From assembly GCF_000466165.1 (NCBI RefSeq), contig NZ_KE951405.1:1-64000 (forward strand): a stretch of DNA of 64,000 nt. The letters run 5' to 3'. The DNA comes from Actinobaculum sp. oral taxon 183 str. F0552 (lineage in GTDB: Bacteria > Actinomycetota > Actinomycetes > Actinomycetales > Actinomycetaceae). Under the pieces are notes generated by a model that was not told where the DNA came from, made no database searches, and saw nothing but the letters and a program-made list of their open reading frames with translations. A program made the position numbers and the translations under genes. Position 1 is the stretch's first letter. The number at the start of each line of letters is the position of its first letter. Shown piece by piece: positions 45,503 to 54,901 of this stretch.

Positions 45503-46144
45503 CTATTTCTTTCGGACTTCCAAGACTCTTGTCATTTCATTTGTTCCAAAAGGAATAACGTCATATACGTCTGCCCACGCTGCCCGAGTCTTCTTAAAAA
45601 CATCAAATGCAGCGTTAATTTCTTCATCAACACGTAAACCTTTCAAAGTAAGCAAAGATCCAGATGATTTCAAAAGAGGCATAGTAAGAGGCAACAGTCT
45701 CCGTACAGAAGCAACTGCACGTGCAGTGACAATATCGGCTTGAATCACATGACTAAGCCGTTCAGCCCGTCCATGATAGATTTCGACATTGTCTAAACCA
45801 ATCGCATCAACAACGTCATGGAGCCAGGCAGAACGTCGTTCCATTGACTCGACAAGAAACAAATTAAGATCGGGTCGAATTATAGCAATTACCATTCCTG
45901 GAAAACCCGCGCCCGTTCCGACATCAACAACAAAAGAACCATCTGGAATGAAATCAACAATAGCCGTCGAATTGAGAATATGTCGAGACCATAGGCGTCC
46001 TAGTTCGTGAGGTCCAATAAGTCCACGCAATTCACCTTCAGATATGAGCATTGTGGAAAATTTTTGCAATCTCTTCCATGCCCTATTTCCGAAACGTGAG
46101 GCCCCACCTTTAGGTGGAGCCTCACTACCGTCTGCATTCATCAT
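45503..46144 (-). CDS. rsmG: 16S rRNA (guanine-N7) methyltransferase RsmG
   Basis: A 213-residue SAM-dependent methyltransferase that modifies 16S rRNA (G527 in E. coli numbering). The SAM loop is VVDVGTGAGFPGM (about 72-84), and RLWSRHILNS before it is the family signature, followed by VESMERRSAWL and TARAVASVRRL. Length is normal. Codon use is A+T-rich compared with genes outside the origin domain. Loss of this gene is known in other bacteria to give low-level streptomycin resistance. It lies 86 bases after jag and ends at the centromere region. Confidence 0.95.
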   Translation of the reverse strand: MMNADGSEAPPKGGASRFGNRAWKRLQKFSTMLISEGELRGLIGPHELGRLWSRHILNSTAIVDFIPDGSFVVDVGTGAGFPGMVIAIIRPDLNLFLVESMERRSAWLHDVVDAIGLDNVEIYHGRAERLSHVIQADIVTARAVASVRRLLPLTMPLLKSSGSLLTLKGLRVDEEINAAFDVFKKTRAAWADVYDVIPFGTNEMTRVLEVRKK

Positions 46145-46230
46145 GCTATTTCATGCTCCGATAGTAAAATTAAAAAAGTGAGCAAATGGATGGAATGCAT
46201 CTAGCTTACGTCCTATTAATGGTTGTGAAA

Positions 46231-47016
46231 TCAACTATCGATAACCGATTCATTGAGAACGGAATCGTCATCAGATTCATGTGACTCTACGTTACTATCT
46301 TCATTTTCATATGAACTTTCATCGGAAACGAATTCACCAGACGCCAGATCACTCGATCCGTCGATAGCAAAAGAACTAGTTACTTTTGGTGAATCACTGC
46401 CGTCTTCATTGGTTTCGCCCATAACCGCCGACCGTATTTCCGGTTGATCTGAATCATCAGTAGTTTCCTGTAAGACCGCATCGTCACCATCTTCACCTCC
46501 AGCAGAACTCTCTAATGAAGTCAAGGCGATAACTACGTGTCGGGACGAGCCTACACCTTCAGAATCGGAAACGACATTTGCGGCTGCTGCTATGTCATGA
46601 ACGACTTTTCTTTCAAATGGATTCATGGGTGGAAGTGTCACCGATTCACCGTTCATGAGAACTGTCGCAATAGCTTCACGAGCAATTGCCGCAATTTCAG
46701 CACGATGTGCCTCTCGATAGCCCGCTATATCTAGCATAAGGCGACTACGTTCACCGGTTTTAGATTGAACGGCTAGCCTCGTCAATTCCTGAAGGGACTC
46801 TAGAACCTCACCGTTCCTTCCTATAAGACGCTTAAGCCGCCGATCTGCCGGACCGTCAGTCACCACGGCAACGGCAGCTCGTTCGGCCTCGACGCTGATT
46901 TCGATATCACCATCGAGGTCTGCGATATCAAGAAGCTCTTCAAGGTAATCAGCGGCTAGATCACCTTCCGCATCGAGCTTTTTGATCAATTCACTTCTTG
47001 AGCTGGGGATACTCAT
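46231..47016 (-). CDS. jag: Jag/KhpB-family RNA-binding protein
   Basis: A 261-residue protein. A KH domain (about 40-105, with RLKRLIGRNGEVLESLQEL) and an R3H domain (about 106-165, ending MNPFERKVVHDIAA, then SSRHVVIAL) give single-stranded RNA binding. Residues 168-261 are an acidic Ser/Asp/Glu-rich tail with no structure expected; the usual protein is about 170-200 residues. Conserved next to yidC. The tail is encoded by very A+T-rich DNA. Confidence 0.92.
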   Translation of the reverse strand: MSIPSSRSELIKKLDAEGDLAADYLEELLDIADLDGDIEISVEAERAAVAVVTDGPADRRLKRLIGRNGEVLESLQELTRLAVQSKTGERSRLMLDIAGYREAHRAEIAAIAREAIATVLMNGESVTLPPMNPFERKVVHDIAAAANVVSDSEGVGSSRHVVIALTSLESSAGGEDGDDAVLQETTDDSDQPEIRSAVMGETNEDGSDSPKVTSSFAIDGSSDLASGEFVSDESSYENEDSNVESHESDDDSVLNESVIDS

Positions 47017-47060
47017 TATTTAACCTTTCCACAGCAAGAAAAATAGCTGTATCATGATTT

Positions 47061-48266
47061 TTAAAAGTTCCGCTTCTTCTGGTTTTGCTGAGCTCTTTTC
47101 TTTCTGTTCGCCTGCTTGGCCCTAGATCGCGCGCGTTCCGCCTGCCGGCGCTCATAGCGTTTACGCGCGCGTTCAGCGTCAGTAAGACCGTCTTTTCCGC
47201 GAACTTCGGCCGATTCAGAGGCCTCCTCCTGCTCCCCAGATTCATCAGCGTCCCGATCGGCTGGATGTGGTGAAACCAATGAATCGCCTGGACGAATCCC
47301 AGCTTTCTTTGCGCGTTCCTTACTCAGAGGCTGCACCCTCTGGCCGCCATTCTTTCTAGCTTCCTCAGCTTCGAGCTGCGCAATCTCATCACCACTCAGC
47401 CCTTCTCGCCTCCGCTTTTCCCGCAAACGCTTTTCACGTTCACGATAGGCTTGAGAACCAGGCGTCGGATTGTGTCGAATAAACCAGGCCTGTTGCCCCA
47501 TATTCCAGATATTGCCAGCAACCCAGTAAACTAATACGCCAATTTGGAAAACACTTCCCATAAAAAGATAAACAACAGGCATTCCGTACATCATTATCTT
47601 TTGAGTACGAAACATAGGATTAGAAGAATCCATTGCTGAATCGGGCATATTTTTCATAGTTAATTGTCGCTGAGTGAAAAACATCGTGACACTCATAAAC
47701 AAAACCAATACAGCGGCAACGATTCGAACATTAGTAGCGGCAGAACCAGCATCTTCAGCGACTCGGAACGAAGAAGACAATGGCGCGCCAAAAACTGTGG
47801 AATTCTCAAAATCCGTGGCGATTTGTTTCGTTATAGGACCCAGCGCTCCACGTTTGCCTTCAGCAATAGCAGGGAAAGCGTAAAGAACCCGATAAAGTGA
47901 AAATAAAATTGGCATCTGCACGAGCATAGGCAGACAAGAAGCAAATTGGGATGTGCCATGTTTACGATAAAGCGCCTGCAATTCTTCTTGCTGACGTCGC
48001 AACGAAACTTGATCACGCTTACCTTTGTATTTCTTCTGAATCTTTTTAATCTCAGGTTGCAGAATCTGCATCTGCCGTGATGATCTAATCTGACGATTAT
48101 ACAAAGGCAACACAAGAAGACGTACGACAACGGTTAGGCCGAGAATTGCCACAACCCAAGCCGGACCGGGGCCATCCGACATGCCAACGAAGGCCAGCAC
48201 CTTGTGAATCAAGTTCATAATCCACGCAACAACCCACATAACCGGGGCAAGGATTGTATCCGTCAT
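47061..48266 (-). CDS. yidC: Membrane protein insertase YidC
   Basis: A 401-residue insertase that helps fold and insert membrane proteins. Five hydrophobic segments are visible, with the conserved hydrophilic-groove helix VVRLLVLPLYNRQIRSSR and the coiled loop QPEIKKIQKKYKGKRD after TM1; CLPMLVQMPILFSLYRVLY is TM2. The last 130 residues form a charged, Arg/Lys/Glu-rich cytoplasmic tail, longer than in many species, which may contact ribosomes. It lies between yidD and jag on the same strand. Confidence 0.95.
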   Translation of the reverse strand: MTDTILAPVMWVVAWIMNLIHKVLAFVGMSDGPGPAWVVAILGLTVVVRLLVLPLYNRQIRSSRQMQILQPEIKKIQKKYKGKRDQVSLRRQQEELQALYRKHGTSQFASCLPMLVQMPILFSLYRVLYAFPAIAEGKRGALGPITKQIATDFENSTVFGAPLSSSFRVAEDAGSAATNVRIVAAVLVLFMSVTMFFTQRQLTMKNMPDSAMDSSNPMFRTQKIMMYGMPVVYLFMGSVFQIGVLVYWVAGNIWNMGQQAWFIRHNPTPGSQAYREREKRLREKRRREGLSGDEIAQLEAEEARKNGGQRVQPLSKERAKKAGIRPGDSLVSPHPADRDADESGEQEEASESAEVRGKDGLTDAERARKRYERRQAERARSRAKQANRKKRAQQNQKKRNF

Positions 48267-48339
48267 TCACGCCTCTTCTTTCAATCGTAGCGGGCAGATC
48301 CGCATAGTCGATCAAGCTTTGAGGAAAATAATGAAGCTC

Positions 48340-48687
48340 TCATGAGTGGCTTCGTGCTTTCCCTATTTCGTCCGCATCGCCTGAAGAAATATGATCCTCA
48401 GCGTCTTCATGCTCATACAGAGCATGAAGTTCGTCGCTATCCAGTGGTCGTTTAGGCCATTCTCCCTTCGGCGGTACTCGGTCCACTCCGCCTTTGCTCC
48501 ACGGGTTACACCGCAGAATCCTCCACACACTCAGTAGTGTACCTTTAATGGCCCCGTGAATGCCGAAAGCCTCTATCGCGTACTGCGAACAGGTGGGCGC
48601 ATATCGGCACCTCGGCGCAAAAGCAGGCGATACCCGACGTTGATAGAAACGAACGGGTGCCGCAAGAATTCGAGAGGCGAAGCTCAT
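48340..48687 (-). CDS. yidD: Membrane protein insertion efficiency factor YidD
   Basis: A 115-residue membrane-associated protein. [25 protein letters not shown] with the three conserved cysteines-region pattern continues as [20 protein letters not shown] and [11 protein letters not shown], the whole YidD signature. The C-terminal 35 residues are acidic and variable. It overlaps rnpA by four bases and precedes yidC by 73. Confidence 0.94.
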   Translation of the reverse strand: MSFASRILAAPVRFYQRRVSPAFAPRCRYAPTCSQYAIEAFGIHGAIKGTLLSVWRILRCNPWSKGGVDRVPPKGEWPKRPLDSDELHALYEHEDAEDHISSGDADEIGKARSHS

Positions 48688-49052
48688 TGCCCACGTCTCC
48701 CCGCTTTATCCCGGGCGAGGGCGATGCACCGGTCCAAATCGGCTGCGAGCTGCGTCGACGTCGCCCCACGAGCCTGTGGAAAAACCCGTATCACAACCAT
48801 ATCTCCTGGGCCGAAATTATCAATTCTTATCCTGACGATGTGCCGGAGTTGTCTGTACAAACGATGCCGAACGACTGAATTTCCCACACTTCTCGGTATG
48901 ATGAAGCCGACCTTCACCGGTCGAAGGTCGGCTCTGTTTTCCTCCCGATCACTGTCAATGGCTATGAGCAAACGAGAAGATCCACCGCGAGTTCCCTTGA
49001 AAGCCCGGGAAAACTCAGCCGAGTTCCGCATTCGGTTCTCGGCTGGAAGCAA
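48684..49052 (-). CDS. rnpA: Ribonuclease P protein component
   Basis: A 122-residue basic protein that assists the RNase P RNA in cutting tRNA leaders. The RNR-type motif region is [33 protein letters not shown] 49052 gives the start MLPAENRM, matching the MLP opening usual in actinobacterial RnpA; ATG 49031 is the alternative. It starts three bases after the rpmH stop and overlaps yidD by four. Confidence 0.94.
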   Translation of the reverse strand: MLPAENRMRNSAEFSRAFKGTRGGSSRLLIAIDSDREENRADLRPVKVGFIIPRSVGNSVVRHRLYRQLRHIVRIRIDNFGPGDMVVIRVFPQARGATSTQLAADLDRCIALARDKAGRRGQ

Positions 49053-49055
49053 GAC

Positions 49056-49193
49056 TCAGGCGGACAGCGAAGCACGGCCTTTACGGCGTCGCGCAGAGAC
49101 GACGGCGCGTCCAGCTCGGGTGCTCATACGCTTACGAAAGCCGTGTACTTTGGCCCGACGACGATTATTCGGTTGAAATGTCCGCTTGGTCAC
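49056..49193 (-). CDS. rpmH: 50S ribosomal protein L34
   Basis: A 45-residue very basic protein starting at GTG 49193: [20 protein letters not shown], then [20 protein letters not shown], the universal L34 sequence. GGGAGAAG lies just upstream. It is first in the rpmH-rnpA-yidD-yidC-jag-rsmG series, divergent from dnaA. Confidence 0.97.
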   Translation of the reverse strand: MTKRTFQPNNRRRAKVHGFRKRMSTRAGRAVVSARRRKGRASLSA

Positions 49194-49579
49194 GGCTCTT
49201 CTCCCACGTTAGAACTGACACGAGGGTTAACCTCGCGGTTGGCAGGCACCTAGGAGGTGCGCAAATGACATATCGACTTTACGCGACATTCGACTGCCGG
49301 GTCAATGTGAGAATCTATCGGGTGACGGGAATCTCAGGCATAAGAATGAATGACATGGGTGTCATTCACCGCTTTCCACACGTGTGCATTTTCCGGCACC
49401 GCAGAGTTTGAGGCAGTTTCCCGGAATTCGGCCGGACGAATGACATCCGTGTAATTTCCACAGGTGTGGAGAAACCTGTGGATAACGTGTTATCACTATC
49501 CCCAGACGACTGTCTAGAATGGCTTCGGGCTTCGCACCGGAGGCACAGGCGGACGCCACACACAGTAGGAAGGGGCTCA
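49194..49579. promoter_or_regulatory. rpmH-dnaA divergent region with DnaA box
   Basis: This 386-base region holds promoters for rpmH and dnaA. A perfect DnaA box, TGTGGATAA, is at 49477-49485, and ATTTCCACA (49454-49462) and CTTTCCACA near 49372 are weaker. A GCACCT-AGG-AGGTGC hairpin (49246-49260) and a near palindrome around GTTAAC (49221-49235) lie near rpmH. DnaA probably autoregulates here, and the region may be part of the origin. Confidence 0.65.
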
Positions 49580-51196
49580 ATGAACGACAGCAATCCAGCC
49601 AAGGACGCATGGGTAGCGGCGGCAGAGTTGTTACGCTCCGACGGCTCGCTGTCAGATTCCCAGGAGGCATTCGTCCGCATGGCCTATCCATTGGCATGCG
49701 TCGACGAGATCTTCATGATCGCGGTCGGATCGGAATTTGTGAAGACCTGGATCGAAGAGCATGTCGCCAAAGCCATGACGGAGATGCTGTCTAACATACT
49801 CGGTCGTAACGTCCGACTGATGATTTCTGTAGATCCCAGCATCAACGATGTTCAACCTACCCAAACAACGAGTAATGCAGGCTTCACTACCAAAAACTTT
49901 CATTACTCTGAAAAAGAAGAAATACCTACAAAAACCAAGTCTTCATATTCTTCTCCGGATAACTCCACCTCGGAAGGATTTTCGCTAGAAACAGACATAG
50001 AATCAACACAAAATAATAACCTAAACAAAATTGATAAAAACTATCAATCAGGTAAAGCACGTACAAATAATTTATCGAATAAAATTCATGGTCGACATGC
50101 GGTAACAAAAAAAACTTCAAGGCATAATTTGGAACTTATGGAAAGGATTCATGCAGCACGATTGAATCCTCGCTACACATTTGACAATTTCGTGATTGGT
50201 GACTCTAATAGATTCCCTACAGCCACGTCACTTGCTGTAGCGGAATCTCCAGGCACTACATACAATCCTCTTTTTCTATATTCCGACTCTGGAATGGGAA
50301 AAACGCATCTTATGCATGCCATAGGAAATTACGTGATAAATTTATTTTCTGGAAGTAAAGTTCGATATGTAAGCGCAGAAGAATTCACAAACGCTTTTAT
50401 TAACTCCGTACGCGATGGAAAGCAAGCTGAATTTAAAGATCAATTCCGAACAGTCGATATACTTCTAATAGACGACATACAATTTATTGGCGGCCGTGAT
50501 ACGACTGTAGAAGAATTCTTTCATACTTTCAATGCTTTAACTAACTCTAACAAACAGATTGTAATTACTTCTGACGTTTCTCCTCATCTCCTTAATGGAT
50601 TTGAAGAGCGTATGATATCACGCTTCAACTCAGGCGTAACTGCGAACATCGACCGACCTAACCTCGAGACCAGAATCGCCATTCTCGAGAAGAAAGCGGA
50701 TTCGGATGGCTTCAACGTTCCGCGAGAGGTCAACGAATACATCGCAACTCATATGACGACTAATGTCCGCGAAATGGAAGGCGCCTTACGGCGTGTTACC
50801 GCTTTCGCCGACTTGTCCAAGCAAGCTATTACTCTTAAACTTGCAGAAATGATTTTAAAAGACTTAATTAATAATCCTGACTCCATAGAAATAACTGCTT
50901 CTCTTATAATGGCACAGACAGCACGTTATTTTGATATAAAAATTGAAGAAATGACTTCGGCAGATCGTAGTCGTATGCTTGTTACTGCACGTCAAATAGC
51001 AATGTATCTTTGCCGTGAAATGACTGATTTGTCTCTGCCAAAAATTGGTGAGCTTTTTGGAAAACGAGATCATACAACCGTTATGCATGCTTGCAGAAAA
51101 ATTGATAAACAAATGGCTGAACGTCAGGTTACATATAATCAAGTCTCAGAGTTAACAAGTCGAATTAAACAAGCTGCTCAGCAGGCTCAAGGATAA
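49580..51196 (+). CDS. dnaA: Chromosomal replication initiator DnaA
   Basis: A 538-residue AAA+ initiator. Domain I covers 1-87. Domain II (88-195) is a long Ser/Asn/Lys-rich linker. Domain III has Walker A SDSGMGKTH (235-243) and Walker B LLIDDIQFIGG. Domain IV ends with the DNA-binding signature GKRDHTTVMHACRKI. ATG 49580 follows GGAAGGGG. Base composition is a mosaic: the linker and most of domains III and IV are A+T-rich, while the first 90 codons and a block near 50640-50830 are much richer in G+C. The protein looks intact. Confidence 0.97.
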   Translation: MNDSNPAKDAWVAAAELLRSDGSLSDSQEAFVRMAYPLACVDEIFMIAVGSEFVKTWIEEHVAKAMTEMLSNILGRNVRLMISVDPSINDVQPTQTTSNAGFTTKNFHYSEKEEIPTKTKSSYSSPDNSTSEGFSLETDIESTQNNNLNKIDKNYQSGKARTNNLSNKIHGRHAVTKKTSRHNLELMERIHAARLNPRYTFDNFVIGDSNRFPTATSLAVAESPGTTYNPLFLYSDSGMGKTHLMHAIGNYVINLFSGSKVRYVSAEEFTNAFINSVRDGKQAEFKDQFRTVDILLIDDIQFIGGRDTTVEEFFHTFNALTNSNKQIVITSDVSPHLLNGFEERMISRFNSGVTANIDRPNLETRIAILEKKADSDGFNVPREVNEYIATHMTTNVREMEGALRRVTAFADLSKQAITLKLAEMILKDLINNPDSIEITASLIMAQTARYFDIKIEEMTSADRSRMLVTARQIAMYLCREMTDLSLPKIGELFGKRDHTTVMHACRKIDKQMAERQVTYNQVSELTSRIKQAAQQAQG

Positions 51197-51632
51197 TCCA
51201 CAGGTCATGTGCGTTTCCTTGTGCCCACTGCCTTCTGATCTGTGGAAAGGAAGAACTCAGGCTGTGGAGATTCCGAAGGCGAAAATGTCTCATCCACCGC
51301 AAAGCGAGGCTGTCCCCGTCAGAGTCCACACGGACTTGCACACGCAGAGAGCCCGACATTTCGGGGAAAGGGTCCGGTTTCCACAATATCCACACGGCCT
51401 ACTACAGCCACCAACCTCTTTACCCTTGAAGTGCCATCGACCGGTCATGGACTCCGCAAGTGATTCGCCGGACTCCGGGGTCGACGAATCCGGCAGCATG
51501 AATGGGAAGGTCCCGACCTCGAGAGAAGAAGGCGAAGCCGATGTCCACAAAACCACGAGTCTCGCGTAGAGTGGTTATGCCCGCGCCTATGTCCGTGGGA
51601 TCCGTCACTGTGTCAAGGAAAGAAGGTCACCC
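51197..51632. other. oriC: Probable replication origin oriC
   Basis: The 436-base dnaA-dnaN gap is the usual actinobacterial origin. DnaA-box-like sites one base from consensus are TAATCCACA (51194-51202, starting in the dnaA stop), ATATCCACA (51386-51394) and ATGTCCACA (51541-51549). Weaker ones are TGTGGAAAG (51241), TGTGGAGAT (51263), GAGTCCACA (51322) and GTTTCCACA (51377). No strongly A+T-rich unwinding stretch was seen within it. Confidence 0.8.
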
Positions 51633-52766
51633 GTGAAGCTCAGGGTTGAGCACGACGTTTTTGCCGACGCCATTTCGTGGGTTGCGCATACCATTCCCTC
51701 GAGGCCGTCGCTTCCCGTGCTGGCCGGAATACGGATCGAGGCCTTCAAGGACGGCACGGTGGCGCTCAGTTCTTACGATCCAGACATAGCTTCACACGTC
51801 GCAATCGAGGCAGCGGTCAATGAGCCCGGCGAGATCCTCGTCCATGGGCGCCTTCTGGCGGATTTCGCTCGTGCACTTCCGAACAGGCCCATCGACATGC
51901 AAGTATCCGGTTCGAAACTCGAAGTGACATGCGGTTCCTCGCGTATTGTTATGCAGTCCATGCCTTTGGAGGATTATCCCGCCGCTCCGGACATGCCCGA
52001 TCTGACAGGCGCCGTTGATGGAGCTTTGTGGCAAGAGGCGGTCGCACAGGTGGTTTCGGCTGCATCAAACGATGATACTCTTCCTCTCCTTATTTCGGTA
52101 TGTATAGAAATCGAAGGAAGGCAAGTGTCTCTTATGGCCACAGATCGCTATAGACTTGCGGTGCGTGATCTCGAGTGGGAGCCGACTCGAGATGACGTGC
52201 AGGAGCGAATTCTTATACGGGCTTCGCGTTTGTCCGATATAGCCAAGTCATTGGGATCCGCTGGAAAGGTCGAGATTTCGGTCGGTGACGGCAATCGAGG
52301 GGGCGTCATCGGGTTTTCAGCGGCGGGACGCCAGAATGTCGCTCGTCTCATCGATGGCGATTATCCTCAGGTTCGCAATCTCTTCCCCTCGGATGTGAGC
52401 GGGTACGCCGTCGTCAATCGCCAGGAGATGCTCGACGCCATTAAGCGCGCTCGCCTCGTGGTTGAAAAGAATTCGGCGGTGCGGCTGTCCTTCAGCGAAG
52501 GACAGGTGATTCTCGAGGCCGGCCAAGGTGACAATGCGCAAACCAGTGAGGCGTTGGAGGCTACGCTTGCTGGCGAGGACATAGTCATGGCTTTCAATCC
52601 GGGCTTTCTACAGGAAGGATTGAGTTCGACGAGCGCTGAATACATTCGTTTGTCTTTCACAAATCCGTCAAAACCTGCTGTTCTGACTGCACAACGTGAA
52701 ATAGGAAGTGACGATTCACAAGATTTTCGTTTGTTACTTATGCCTATTCGGACATATAATTCATAA
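51633..52766 (+). CDS. dnaN: DNA polymerase III beta subunit (sliding clamp)
   Basis: A 377-residue three-domain clamp that tethers polymerase III and binds many partners. MKLRVEHDVFADAISWVAHTIPSRPSLPVL in contiguous form is the normal N terminus, and it ends in LLLMPIRTYNS, the conserved C-terminal LMP[VI]R tail near the partner-binding pocket. GTG 51633 follows AGGAAAGAAGG. It follows the origin and precedes recF by 29 bases. Confidence 0.97.
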   Translation: MKLRVEHDVFADAISWVAHTIPSRPSLPVLAGIRIEAFKDGTVALSSYDPDIASHVAIEAAVNEPGEILVHGRLLADFARALPNRPIDMQVSGSKLEVTCGSSRIVMQSMPLEDYPAAPDMPDLTGAVDGALWQEAVAQVVSAASNDDTLPLLISVCIEIEGRQVSLMATDRYRLAVRDLEWEPTRDDVQERILIRASRLSDIAKSLGSAGKVEISVGDGNRGGVIGFSAAGRQNVARLIDGDYPQVRNLFPSDVSGYAVVNRQEMLDAIKRARLVVEKNSAVRLSFSEGQVILEAGQGDNAQTSEALEATLAGEDIVMAFNPGFLQEGLSSTSAEYIRLSFTNPSKPAVLTAQREIGSDDSQDFRLLLMPIRTYNS

Positions 52767-52795
52767 CGTTTTGAAAATATTCTCGGAGTCTCAAA

Positions 52796-54028
52796 ATGTA
52801 TTTGAGCGATTTAGCTTTAACTGATTTTCGTTCATACATTCAAACTCTTATTCATATTGATCCAGGTGTAGTAATTTTAATTGGTGACAACGGACAGGGA
52901 AAGACGAATGCAGTGGAGGCGATTACCTACCTTGCAACGCTTTCCTCGCATCGAGTTTCCTCGGACGCAGCCCTTATCAGACAAGGCGCCAAGGCTGCCG
53001 TCATCCAAGCGAAAGTTCTGCATGGGCAGACACCGACGACTCTTCAGGTCGAGATCCGCTTCGGTCGGGCCAATCGTGCGCGCATCAACCGCGGACAGGT
53101 GCGTCCGGCAGAGATACTCGGAATCGTCAAGACGGTCGTCTTCGCTCCCGAAGATCTCGAACTGATTCGCGGTGATCCCAGTGCCCGCAGAGCTTATCTG
53201 GATTCGATCATGGTGCAACTCCGCCCCAGACTCGCCGGAGTGAGGACCGAATACGAGAAGGTCATGCGACAGCGCGGAGCGTTGTTGAAGTCCATTGGAG
53301 CAGCCCGACGTCGTGGCGCTTCGATCAACTCGAGTTCTCTAGACGTGTGGGATCTTCAGCTGGCGCGGTTGGGGGCCCAGATCACGGCGGCACGCGCCGA
53401 CATCGTCTCCAAGCTGCGGCCTCACGTCGACCGGTATTACCGCGAGCTCTCGAATGGGTCCCTCATGGCTCGCATCGACTATCGCGCTAATGCGAGTCAA
53501 GGGCATTTCGAACTTCCGACGCCTGAAAATCTTTCGGACGCGGAGTCGATAGCCGCCATTGAAAAGCACGAAGGAGAACTCGCCGATGCCGATTTCGCCG
53601 AAGTTCGGTTGATCGCTGAGCTCTCCGAACGGCGCGAGGCTGAAATGCAGAGGGGTGTCAATCTGGTTGGCCCCCATCGGGACGATCTCGCCTTAACGCT
53701 CGGTTCGCTCCCCGCTAGGGGGTACGCCTCGCACGGGGAGTCGTGGAGCTACGCTTTGGCGCTCAAACTGGCCGCATGGGAAATTCTACGCGCTGACGTT
53801 TCGGGTGAATGGGCTGAGGACGGCGAGCCCATTCTCATCCTCGACGACGTATTCTCCGAACTCGATGCGGGTCGTCGCGAACGCCTCGCCGGCATCGTCT
53901 CTCGAGCTGGGCAGGTCTTCGTCACGGTTGCCGTCGGCAGCGAGCTTCCCGAGGGATTGAACGGACAGCGATTGCATGTCGCCGATGGAAAGATGAGTCT
54001 TCGGGTCGAGGGTGTCGCCGATGCCTGA
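52796..54028 (+). CDS. recF: DNA replication and repair protein RecF
   Basis: A 410-residue ABC-type SMC-like ATPase for gap repair and RecA loading. Walker A is GDNGQGKTNAVEAI (near 30), the signature motif is in GYASHGESWSYALALKLA, and Walker B is EPILILDDVFSELDAGRRERL. ATG 52796 follows CGGAG. The first 90 bases are A+T-rich and composition then shifts sharply to high G+C. It overlaps the next gene by eight bases. Confidence 0.96.
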   Translation: MYLSDLALTDFRSYIQTLIHIDPGVVILIGDNGQGKTNAVEAITYLATLSSHRVSSDAALIRQGAKAAVIQAKVLHGQTPTTLQVEIRFGRANRARINRGQVRPAEILGIVKTVVFAPEDLELIRGDPSARRAYLDSIMVQLRPRLAGVRTEYEKVMRQRGALLKSIGAARRRGASINSSSLDVWDLQLARLGAQITAARADIVSKLRPHVDRYYRELSNGSLMARIDYRANASQGHFELPTPENLSDAESIAAIEKHEGELADADFAEVRLIAELSERREAEMQRGVNLVGPHRDDLALTLGSLPARGYASHGESWSYALALKLAAWEILRADVSGEWAEDGEPILILDDVFSELDAGRRERLAGIVSRAGQVFVTVAVGSELPEGLNGQRLHVADGKMSLRVEGVADA

Positions 54029-54632
54029 GGGAGCGATCGCCGGAGCGCGGCGTCAAGCCCGTCGAGAGGATCTCCTCGCGTTGCGTCAACTCGACCGAGT
54101 TCGCGAAACGGCTTTCGCTCGGGGAGAGGTGCGGATTCGCCAGCCGCTGGCCTCACAGACGGATGACGGGTCGAACGATGGGGACGGTCAGGCCGCTGAA
54201 GAACCGATTGGCGACGAGGTGTGGACTCCTGGTCCCGGGTGGGGGGATGTGGGTTCCGGTCCGCGTCCCTCCAGACGCGATCCCCGTCCGATCGGACAGC
54301 TTCTTGGACGTTTCGTGCGCGATCGAGGGTGGACGCAGCGGCTTGAAGTCGCCTCCGTCGTCTCCCGGTGGGATGAAATCGTCGGTCCGACTGTTGCCAG
54401 GCACTGCACTGTCGAGGAATTCGCCGAGGACGGAACTCTGACCCTGAGAACCTCGTCGACGTCGTGGGAAACGCAGATTCGAGCCCTTCTCGCCACGCTC
54501 GAGACCACGCTTGCGGAGGAAATCGGTGAAGGCGTGGTGAAGAGAATCGTCGTCAAGGGTCCCGCGCTTCCGAATTGGAAACATGGACGGTTTTCCGTTC
54601 CCGGCAGAGGCGTGCGAGACACTTACGACTGA
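54021..54632 (+). CDS. DciA-like DUF721 protein
   Basis: A 203-residue protein with a C-terminal DUF721 domain (about 95-190, LGRFVRDRGWTQRLEVASVVSRWDEIVG) related to DciA, the ancestral helicase-loading factor that acts with DnaB. The N-terminal 90 residues are charged and Gly/Pro-rich. In actinobacteria it always lies between recF and gyrB. ATG 54021 overlaps the recF stop. It likely recruits DnaB at the origin, by family inference. Confidence 0.88.
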   Translation: MPEGAIAGARRQARREDLLALRQLDRVRETAFARGEVRIRQPLASQTDDGSNDGDGQAAEEPIGDEVWTPGPGWGDVGSGPRPSRRDPRPIGQLLGRFVRDRGWTQRLEVASVVSRWDEIVGPTVARHCTVEEFAEDGTLTLRTSSTSWETQIRALLATLETTLAEEIGEGVVKRIVVKGPALPNWKHGRFSVPGRGVRDTYD

Positions 54633-54901
54633 CCTCCATGTTGTATTTGATATATTTAAATAGTTTAAAATAAATTTAAATGTGAACTATGGGGTGAATA
54701 ATGGGTGTATTGTGCGAAACTGAGGGGGCTAGTGGGAACTGTAACCTGCCTAACAATGCGGCGTAGGAGCCTGGGCAACCTGAGAATTCTCTGATGTGCG
54801 GTAGAATTGCCGAAGCCCCCATCCGTGTGGGGACCTACGACAGCGAGGTAGGACCGCCTGAGAACGACCTCGTGAACTCGAGTTTGAAGGAGTCGCCAAG
54901 C
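54633..54901. promoter_or_regulatory. gyrB upstream region with an A+T tract
   Basis: A 269-base gap. Positions 54640-54682 are almost pure A+T, with TATATTTAAA and AAATTTAAAT segments, very unlike the surrounding G+C-rich DNA. GAAGGAG at 54886-54892 is the gyrB ribosome site. The tract could be a supercoiling-sensitive promoter element. Confidence 0.5.

Noticed and set aside
49372-49380. CTTTCCACA as a DnaA box upstream of dnaA
   Set aside because: Two departures from the consensus; not counted as a supported site, though it may add weakly.
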